DNA of 21,031 bases from NCBI GenBank assembly GCA_900315975.1, contig ONBA01000041.1, positions 1 through 21,031 of the forward strand, in the 5' to 3' direction. Shown piece by piece: positions 16,125-21,031 of this stretch. A model generated the notes under the pieces. It had not been told where the DNA came from and made no database searches. It saw only the letters and a program-made list of their open reading frames with translations. The position numbers and the translations under genes are program-made. Position 1 is the first letter of the stretch; each line of letters opens with the position of its first letter. The stretch is from an uncultured Ruminococcus sp. Lineage in GTDB: Bacteria > Bacillota_A > Clostridia > Oscillospirales > Ruminococcaceae.

Positions 16125-16218
16125 GTGTAAATATAGGCGGGGAATGCATGGTATAGGCATGATTTTTCCGCATTCCGATGTCCCGAAGGACACATCATAA
16201 GAAAGGAGCAGGCTTGCT
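16125..16218 (+). promoter_or_regulatory. Structured 5' leader of the XRE-cupin-synthetase gene
   Basis: About 95 nt with two hairpins: GGAATGC/GCATTCC (16141-16147 with 16170-16176, 22-nt loop), and a compact hairpin at 16177-16196 closed by a CGAA loop (GTCC/GGAC plus outer pairs and a CA bulge). The ribosome binding site AAAGGAG (16202-16208) lies just after the second hairpin. I do not match it to a known riboswitch. Confidence 0.45.
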
Positions 16219-18528
16219 ATGAACGACGTGTTAACCCCAGAATATAAAATAAGAGAGGTCGCTGAGCGAATAAGGCTTACTCGTGAATCAGTGGGTTATA
16301 CTCCGGAGGAAATGGCTGAGAAAGTCGGCGTTTCCACTTATGAATACCTCGCATATGAGGGCGGAGCTAAGGATTTCAGCTTCACTTTTATATATAAGTT
16401 TGCAAATATATGCGGTGTCGAGATAGCCGACCTCATGGAAGGTGAATCTCCGCGTATCAACAGCTTTGACATCACAAGAGCAGGTGAGGGACTCCCTATC
16501 GCGAGAAGAAAAGGACTCAGCTATCTCCGCCTTGCTCCTAAATTCAGAAATAAAATAGGCGAACCTTTCCTTGTGACCATTCCTTATATAGACGAAAAAT
16601 TCCGTGTTCCCCACCCTCACACTCATGAGGGTCAGGAGCTTGATATCGTTATAAGCGGTCAGCTAAAGGTACAGGTAGGCGATAATGTAGAGGTGCTCAG
16701 CGAGGGCGACTCTATTTATTATGACAGCTCTGAGCCGCACGATGAGTGGGCAGTAGGCGGTCAGGAGTGCAAGTTCTACGCTGTAGTATTCGGACAGAAT
16801 GAAAAGCCTACACACGCTATTTCCAACCTTGAACCTGTTATACTTCCGGGGGTTACGAATTTCGACCTCGCAAATATCGAGAATCCTGTCGCTGATAAAT
16901 TCGTCAGCCTCGAAACTGACGAGAACGGTGCACTTACTAAAATCGAATTCAAGAATGAGGAAACTTTCAACTTCGGATTTGACGTTGTGGACGCACTTGC
17001 AGAAAAGTGCCCCGATAAGCAGGCTATCATCTACGTATCTGACGATATGCAGGAGAAACGCTTTACATTCGGAGATATAAAGAAGTATTCAAACATGACT
17101 GCGAACTATTTCAAGTCGCTCGGCATAAAGAAGGGCGACAAGGTAATGCTCGTTTTAAAGAGACATTATCAGTTCTGGTTTTCAATAGTTGCACTCCATA
17201 AAATAGGTGCAATAGTAATTCCGGCTACAAATCAGCTTGTACAGCACGATTTCACATACCGCTTCAAGGCGGCTGACGTGAAGGCTATAGTTTGCACGGG
17301 CGACGGAGATGTTGCTCATCAGGTTGACCTTGCAGTAGATGAGTGCGGCATGGATATAATGCGTATCATGGTGCACGGCGAGCGTGAAGGCTGGGCAGAC
17401 TTCGATAAGGGCATATCCGACAAGAGCGACGTTTTTGAGCGTCCTACCGACCCTGAGCTTCTCTCGTGCGGAAGAGAGCCTAACCTCATGTTCTTCACAT
17501 CAGGCACTACAGGCTACCCGAAAATAGCTACGCATTGCCATCTTTACGCTCTCGGACACTTCATAACTGCCCGCTACTGGCATAACGTTGACCCGAATGG
17601 TATCCATTTCACTATTTCCGATACAGGCTGGGGCAAAGCTTTGTGGGGCAAACTCTACGGTCAGTGGCTCAGCGAGACCTGCGTATTCGTTTACGACTTC
17701 GACCGCTTCGACGCACATAAGATACTTCCCATGTTTAAGAAGTACAACATAACAACTTTCTGTGCGCCGCCGACTATGTACAGATTCTTTATAAAAGAGG
17801 ACCTCAGCAAATACGACCTCAGCAGTATAAAGTACGCTACTGTTGCCGGTGAGGCACTTAACCCCGAGGTGTATAATCAGTTCCTCAATGCAACCGGAGT
17901 AAAGCTCATGGAAGGCTTCGGTCAGACTGAAACCACGCTTTCTATCGGCAATTTTGTAGGTATGACCTGCCGTCCCGGCTCAATGGGCAAGCCGAGTGTC
18001 ATGTACGATGTTGACATCGTTGACCCCGACGGAAATCCCTGCAAGACCGGTGAGACAGGCGAGATAGTTATCCGCGTAGACAAGAAGATTCCTGCCGGAC
18101 TTTTCCTTGGCTACTATAACGACGACGAAAAGACAAAGGAAGTATGGCATGACGGACTCTACCATACAGGTGACACTGCCTGGAAGGACGAGGACGGCTA
18201 TTTCTGGTATGTTGGACGTGTTGATGACGTTATCAAGTCGTCCGGTTACCGTATAGGACCATTCGAGATAGAGAGCGTTATCATGGAGCTTCCGTATGTA
18301 CTTGAATGCGGTGTAAGCGCGGCTCCGGACCCTGTAAGAGGTCAGGTGGTAAAGGCTTCTATAGTACTTGTTAAGGGCACGGAAGGTACTGAAGAACTCA
18401 AAAAAGAGATTCAGAACTACGTAAAGAAGCATACTGCACCTTACAAGTATCCGCGAATAGTTGAGTTCCGCGATGAACTTCCGAAGACTATCAGCGGCAA
18501 GATAAGAAGAGTAGCTCTCAAAGGCTGA
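16219..18528 (+). CDS. XRE helix-turn-helix - cupin - acyl-CoA synthetase fusion protein
   Basis: One uninterrupted 769-residue protein. Residues about 11-73 are an XRE-type helix-turn-helix (TPEEMAEKVGVSTYEYLAYE). Residues about 118-192 are a cupin with an intact metal site: His134, His136, Glu140 (PHPHTHEGQELD) and His174 (GDSIYYDSSEPH). Residues about 235-769 are a complete AMP-forming acyl-CoA synthetase: phosphate loop TSGTTGYPK (near 426-434), EGFGQTET (565-572), GDTAWKDEDGYFWYVGR (651-667) and catalytic Lys761 in PKTISGKIRR. It is closest in feel to acetyl/medium-chain acyl-CoA synthetases. The first two domains alone look like an XRE-cupin transcription factor. The acid substrate is not evident. 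Promoter and leader are directly upstream; it stands alone and ends before the structure at 18536. An XRE-cupin regulator plus separate synthetase is ruled out by the continuous frame. Confidence 0.92.
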   Translation: MNDVLTPEYKIREVAERIRLTRESVGYTPEEMAEKVGVSTYEYLAYEGGAKDFSFTFIYKFANICGVEIADLMEGESPRINSFDITRAGEGLPIARRKGLSYLRLAPKFRNKIGEPFLVTIPYIDEKFRVPHPHTHEGQELDIVISGQLKVQVGDNVEVLSEGDSIYYDSSEPHDEWAVGGQECKFYAVVFGQNEKPTHAISNLEPVILPGVTNFDLANIENPVADKFVSLETDENGALTKIEFKNEETFNFGFDVVDALAEKCPDKQAIIYVSDDMQEKRFTFGDIKKYSNMTANYFKSLGIKKGDKVMLVLKRHYQFWFSIVALHKIGAIVIPATNQLVQHDFTYRFKAADVKAIVCTGDGDVAHQVDLAVDECGMDIMRIMVHGEREGWADFDKGISDKSDVFERPTDPELLSCGREPNLMFFTSGTTGYPKIATHCHLYALGHFITARYWHNVDPNGIHFTISDTGWGKALWGKLYGQWLSETCVFVYDFDRFDAHKILPMFKKYNITTFCAPPTMYRFFIKEDLSKYDLSSIKYATVAGEALNPEVYNQFLNATGVKLMEGFGQTETTLSIGNFVGMTCRPGSMGKPSVMYDVDIVDPDGNPCKTGETGEIVIRVDKKIPAGLFLGYYNDDEKTKEVWHDGLYHTGDTAWKDEDGYFWYVGRVDDVIKSSGYRIGPFEIESVIMELPYVLECGVSAAPDPVRGQVVKASIVLVKGTEGTEELKKEIQNYVKKHTAPYKYPRIVEFRDELPKTISGKIRRVALKG

Positions 18529-18535
18529 TAAAATA

Positions 18536-18654
18536 AAAGGACGGCTCTTAGAGTGCTTCCCTTAGCGGAATTTGTGGGCTACCAAGCCGTAAATTTACGG
18601 TACATATTCGGTATCCTGCGAAACCGCTAAAGGGGGCTCCCCTTGCCGTCCTTT
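18536..18654. repeat. Rod-like inverted-repeat structure, terminator or structured RNA
   Basis: A 119-base region that folds into one long interrupted hairpin. The ends AAAGGACGGC (18536-18545) and GCCGTCCTTT (18645-18654) pair perfectly. CCCTTAGCGG (18559-18568) pairs with 18624-18634 with one bulge. GGCTACC (18577-18583) pairs with GGTATCC (18610-18616) with one mismatch, and the palindrome CCGTAAATTTACGG is at 18587-18600. It fills the gap between the convergent synthetase and SdpI genes. The minus strand reads into TTTTATTTTAT, a fair terminator tail. It is far longer and more complex than a normal terminator. No target-site duplication is visible at its ends. Confidence 0.6.
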
Positions 18655-18656
18655 CT

Positions 18657-18995
18657 TTATTTGAAGTTGGATTTTAACTGTAACTCAATAATTATCACCG
18701 AAACGCTCAGTGCTGAGATTTGCAGTATCATAATTGCGAGTTCTGCGTAACCGGTGAAGCCGAAAGGCATAAATGTGCCGTCTATAGCTGCGATAAAGCT
18801 GATGATTCCGATTATTATCCATATTCTTCCGCACTTTTTATTGGCAAATGCCCACGCTTCCGGACTGGACATGGCACGTTTTGTTCTGAAACCTATAGAA
18901 TAGTCGGCAGGGGAGTCGGAATATCGTTTCATGCAGATGCCTCCGATTATAACTGCGAGCGAGATAATAATATTGACTATAATTAGTATTTCCAT
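18657..18995 (-). CDS. SdpI-family small membrane protein
   Basis: 112 residues with three predicted membrane helices (about 2-22, 57-77 and 82-104). The family hallmark GFRTKRAMSSPEAWAFANKK (34-53) lies between helices 1 and 2. Related proteins include the C-terminal part of SdpI, the immunity protein against the SdpC toxin of Bacillus subtilis, but most short members have no known role. The start ATG follows GGAGG at suitable distance, and a perfect consensus promoter lies 35 bp upstream. It is transcribed alone and no SdpC-like toxin gene is visible nearby. Confidence 0.85.
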   Translation of the reverse strand: MEILIIVNIIISLAVIIGGICMKRYSDSPADYSIGFRTKRAMSSPEAWAFANKKCGRIWIIIGIISFIAAIDGTFMPFGFTGYAELAIMILQISALSVSVIIIELQLKSNFK

Positions 18996-19029
18996 AGCCG
19001 CCTCCGAAGATGAAATTTTTCTTGCAGAT

Positions 19030-19058
19030 ATTATACATCAAAGGCGGATTCATGTCAA
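19030..19058 (-). promoter_or_regulatory. Consensus promoter of the SdpI-family gene
   Basis: On the minus strand TTGACA (19053-19058), a 17-bp spacer and TATAAT (19030-19035), a full consensus match. Confidence 0.85.
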
Positions 19059-19109
19059 TACACGGAAAATTCCAATAAATTTTGGCAGACTTTTTGGCTA
19101 TATACGGTC

Positions 19110-19185
19110 GTTTTGAAATTTTTTTGAAAAAATCTGAAATTTTTTTCAAAAAACGCTTGACAAACCTGAAACGTTGTGGTATAAT
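19110..19185 (+). promoter_or_regulatory. tRNA operon promoter with A/T-tract upstream element
   Basis: TTGACA (19157-19162), a 17-bp spacer and TATAAT (19180-19185). Immediately upstream a GAAATTTTTTT motif occurs twice (from about 19116 and 19136), a typical UP element that boosts stable-RNA promoters. A 90-base leader without a gene follows before the first tRNA. Confidence 0.88.
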
Positions 19186-19275
19186 TAATATCGTCGTCAG
19201 GGGCAAGACGGTGAACGGAGCAGTCCAAAAGACTTGCGAAGACAGCGTTCGACTGGCGGAATAAAAGGCTTTTGT

Positions 19276-19351
19276 GGGGGTTTAGCTCAGCTGGGAGAGC
19301 ATCTGCCTTACAAGCAGAGGGTCACAGGTTCGAGCCCTGTAGTCCCCACCA
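19276..19351 (+). tRNA. tRNA-Val (anticodon TAC)
   Basis: 76 nt including encoded CCA. Full cloverleaf: acceptor GGGGGTT with AGTCCCC (two G-T pairs), D arm GCTC, anticodon stem TCTGC/GCAGA around CTTACAA, T arm ACAGG/CCTGT with TTCGAGC. First gene of the four-tRNA cluster. Confidence 0.97.
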
Positions 19352-19355
19352 AAAT

Positions 19356-19432
19356 GGCCCGGTAGTTCAGTTGGTTAGAACGCTAGCCTGTCACGCTAGA
19401 GGTCGTGAGTTCGAGCCTCATCCGGGTCGCCA
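19356..19432 (+). tRNA. tRNA-Asp (anticodon GTC)
   Basis: 77 nt including encoded CCA. Acceptor GGCCCGG with CCGGGTC, anticodon stem CTAGC/GCTAG around CTGTCAC. It starts only 4 bases after the tRNA-Val CCA end, so the cluster is one precursor transcript. Confidence 0.97.
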
Positions 19433-19437
19433 TTTGT

Positions 19438-19513
<76 letters not shown>

Positions 19514-19517
19514 CAAT

Positions 19518-19593
19518 GCGGATTTAGCTCATCTGGTAGAGCGCCACCTTGCCAAGGTGGAGGTAGCGAGTTCGAGCCTCGTAATCCGCTCCA
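19518..19593 (+). tRNA. tRNA-Gly (anticodon GCC)
   Basis: 76 nt including encoded CCA. Acceptor GCGGATT with AATCCGC, anticodon stem CCACC/GGTGG around TTGCCAA. It is the last tRNA; the open frame of the NYN gene begins just behind its CCA end and no terminator lies between. Confidence 0.97.
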
Positions 19594-19596
19594 TAG

Positions 19597-20520
19597 TACT
19601 GGGGTAATAACTATGCTGTACTCATAGACGCAGATAACGTCGCGGCGAAGTACACTAAGAATATTCTTGATGAGCTTTCAAACTATGGTGTTGTAACATA
19701 TAAGAGAGTTTACGGCGACTGGACTCGTCCGAACCTTGCAGGCTGGAAGTCGATGGCACTTGATAACGCAATCACACCTGTTCAGCAGTATAGTTACACA
19801 ACAGGAAAAAATTCGACAGATTCGGCAATGATAATCGATGCGATGGATATTCTCTATTCTAATAACGTTGATGGTTTCTGCATAGTGTCGAGCGACAGCG
19901 ATTTTACCCGACTTGCAATACGATTGAGAGAGTCCGGCAAGCACGTTATCGGAATGGGCGAACAGAAAACTCCGAAGCCGTTCAGTGCTGCCTGCAACGC
20001 ATTCAAGTACCTTGAAATTCTCGCTGAAGAGGAGATACAGGGGTCGTCCGATAATGACAAGGTTGAGATGAAAACTCTTGAATCGGCTATAATTCGAATA
20101 ATTGCAGAAAATGCCAATCTTGAGGACGAAATAAATATCGGAGAACTCGGAAGCAGACTTCAGGGACGTTATCCTGATTTTGATGTCAGAAACTATGGCT
20201 ATTCTAAGTTTTCACAGTTTCTCAAAGATTTCGACTGCTTAAGCTTCAGGCAGGTAGGCAGCAGCATACTTGTTTCTCAGAAATCTAAAGAAACGGAGCT
20301 TGAACGTGTTGAAAATGTTCTTGCCGGAATAGTACGCACAAACGGTACGAAGGGCTATAATCTTGGTGAACTGAAAAAACAGCTGTGTGTAAAGCTGCCT
20401 GACTTTAATGTTAAAACATACGGCTATTCCAAATTCAGCCGGTTTGTCGAGAATCTTCCTAATTTCAAGATAAGAAACAACACTGTTATGATCGTAGGAA
20501 AGAATGAAAATGATAAGTAG
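19597..20520 (+). CDS. NYN-domain nuclease with two LOTUS (OST-HTH) domains; no usable start codon seen
   Basis: The open frame after the stop at 19594 codes for 307 residues. A NYN (PIN-like RNase) domain begins at once: YAVLIDADN (from 19612), RVYGDWT, TDSAMIIDAMD and SSDSDFTRL carry the conserved acidic residues. Two LOTUS/OST-HTH RNA-binding domains follow, with the parallel motifs FDVRNYGYSKFSQFL and FNVKTYGYSKFSRFV. The same domain set occurs in many bacterial proteins and in eukaryotic MARF1. The frame has no ATG, GTG or TTG until 19753, which would remove the first catalytic Asp residues and a third of the NYN domain. The ATG at 19613 is out of frame and meets a stop after four codons. 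No ribosome binding site lies in the 18 bases after tRNA-Gly. The rest is undamaged and has a good terminator. It may be 5'-truncated, mis-assembled, or use an unusual start. Confidence 0.8.
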   Translation, partial: YWGNNYAVLIDADNVAAKYTKNILDELSNYGVVTYKRVYGDWTRPNLAGWKSMALDNAITPVQQYSYTTGKNSTDSAMIIDAMDILYSNNVDGFCIVSSDSDFTRLAIRLRESGKHVIGMGEQKTPKPFSAACNAFKYLEILAEEEIQGSSDNDKVEMKTLESAIIRIIAENANLEDEINIGELGSRLQGRYPDFDVRNYGYSKFSQFLKDFDCLSFRQVGSSILVSQKSKETELERVENVLAGIVRTNGTKGYNLGELKKQLCVKLPDFNVKTYGYSKFSRFVENLPNFKIRNNTVMIVGKNENDK

Positions 20521-20521
20521 A

Positions 20522-20552
20522 AAAAAGCCGGAGCGAAGTCTCCGGTTTTTTT
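20522..20552 (+). terminator. Intrinsic terminator after the NYN-LOTUS gene
   Basis: CCGGAG (20528-20533) pairs with CTCCGG (20540-20545), extended by G-T and A-T pairs, loop CGAAGT, followed by seven T. It begins right after the stop codon and would also end the tRNA transcript if that reads through. Confidence 0.9.
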
Positions 20553-20648
20553 ATATTATAGGAACCAAGAAAGGAAGAAGTATATAGGGATATATGACAC
20601 TTGTGTGAAATCGACAAAAAGATGTGGAAAACTTCTCCAGACTTTGAG

Positions 20649-20677
20649 TTGACAAATTCAGAAAAAGGTGATATAAT
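20649..20677 (+). promoter_or_regulatory. rRNA operon promoter 1 (putative)
   Basis: TTGACA (20649-20654), a 17-bp spacer and TATAAT (20672-20677). First of three perfect consensus promoters in tandem, about 100 bp apart, a layout typical of rRNA operons. Confidence 0.85.
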
Positions 20678-20719
20678 AACATTGTTGTCGCACGAGAGAC
20701 AAGAGCGAAGCGGAAGAAA

Positions 20720-20780
20720 TCTTGGGAAAGAAAAAAATTCCGAAAAAGCACTTGACAAACGGAGCGATAAGTGATATAAT
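20720..20780 (+). promoter_or_regulatory. rRNA operon promoter 2 (putative)
   Basis: TTGACA (20752-20757), a 17-bp spacer and TATAAT (20775-20780), with A-tracts upstream (20728-20747) acting as a probable UP element. The words AGCACTTGACAAA and GTGATATAATATTAAAGCTG are repeated at promoter 3, so the two arose by duplication. Confidence 0.85.
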
Positions 20781-20809
20781 ATTAAAGCTGCTTAAGAGAG
20801 CGGCGCACA

Positions 20810-20873
20810 TCGAAAAAGTTTTTGAAAAAACTTGAAAAAAGCACTTGACAAAAACGAAAAGATGTGATATAAT
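20810..20873 (+). promoter_or_regulatory. rRNA operon promoter 3 (putative)
   Basis: TTGACA (20845-20850), a 17-bp spacer and TATAAT (20868-20873), preceded by three phased A-tracts (about 20813-20840). Ninety-three bp downstream of promoter 2, with which it shares flanking sequence. Confidence 0.87.
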
Positions 20874-20879
20874 ATTAAA

Positions 20880-21031
20880 GCTGTCCGACAAGGACAAGCG
20901 AAAACAGCATCTTGAAAATTGAACAATGCAAGAAAAAGTAACGACCCTTGAGATTTCTTTGAAAAAGGAAACAGCTCAAGTAAAGAGTAAAAAATGCGCA
21001 GTAATAACGCAAGCGTTATTGAACAGGATTG
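20880..21031 (+). other. Probable 16S rRNA leader, cut by the window end
   Basis: No coding frame. CTTGAAAATTGAACAA near 20911 resembles the leader found before 16S genes in Firmicutes, and TTCTTTGAAAA near 20955 resembles a boxA antitermination site. Hairpins occur at 20947-20980 (CTTGAG/CTCAAG) and 21003-21020 (AATAACGC/GCGTTATT). The mature 16S start is not reached, so the rRNA gene itself is inferred. Confidence 0.65.

Noticed and set aside
18536..18654. Reading the rod-like element as a transposon insertion
   Set aside because: Ends are inverted repeats but no target-site duplication flanks them and no transposase lies nearby; a copy count would be needed.

Overview
The window looks like a chromosomal stretch from a Ruminococcus-like bacterium (Clostridia, Oscillospiraceae). 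Evidence for this: two secreted proteins carry type I dockerin modules, which are typical of cellulosome-forming ruminococci; sigma-A promoters of the TTGACA-17-TATAAT type are common; ribosome binding sites are strong AAGGAGG types; TTG start codons are frequent; all four tRNA genes encode CCA. The genus is an inference; no 16S gene body lies in the window. No insertion sequence, prophage or CRISPR array was seen.

Layout. 1-5090: an antimicrobial-peptide-type module, with an ABC ATPase and duplicated FtsX-type permease on the minus strand, divergent from an OmpR-type response regulator and a short two-helix histidine kinase. 5200-10977: two paralogous cytoplasmic sugar-binding-protein-like regulators, one ending in a GGDEF domain (GGDEM at the active site) and one with a dead GGDEF-like domain followed by an AraC DNA-binding domain. 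Between them on the minus strand sit prfB (release factor 2, without the usual frameshift) and a small RNA gene candidate with its own promoter, a three-way-junction fold and a terminator. 11098-15784 (minus): a CAP-domain dockerin protein, then an apparent operon nadB - dockerin/VanY carboxypeptidase - nadC. 16089-18528: a strong promoter, a hairpin-rich leader and a single polypeptide joining an XRE helix-turn-helix, a cupin and a full acyl-CoA synthetase. 18536-18654: a rod-like inverted-repeat structure. 18657-18995 (minus): a small SdpI-family membrane protein. 19157-19593: consensus promoter and tRNA-Val, tRNA-Asp, tRNA-Phe, tRNA-Gly. 19597-20520: a NYN nuclease with two LOTUS domains whose reading frame starts right behind tRNA-Gly with no start codon. 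20649-21031: three tandem consensus promoters and a leader that should lead into a 16S rRNA gene just past the window end.

How the parts fit. The kinase/regulator pair probably controls the divergent ABC transporter. The two binding-protein regulators probably sense small ligands inside the cell, one outputting c-di-GMP and the other transcription. nadB and nadC supply quinolinate and nicotinate mononucleotide for NAD; nadA is not in the window. The items most worth a second look are the XRE-cupin-synthetase fusion, the small RNA candidate at 8384-8521, the start-less NYN-LOTUS gene between tRNA and rRNA genes, and the dockerin-bearing carboxypeptidase inside the nad operon.
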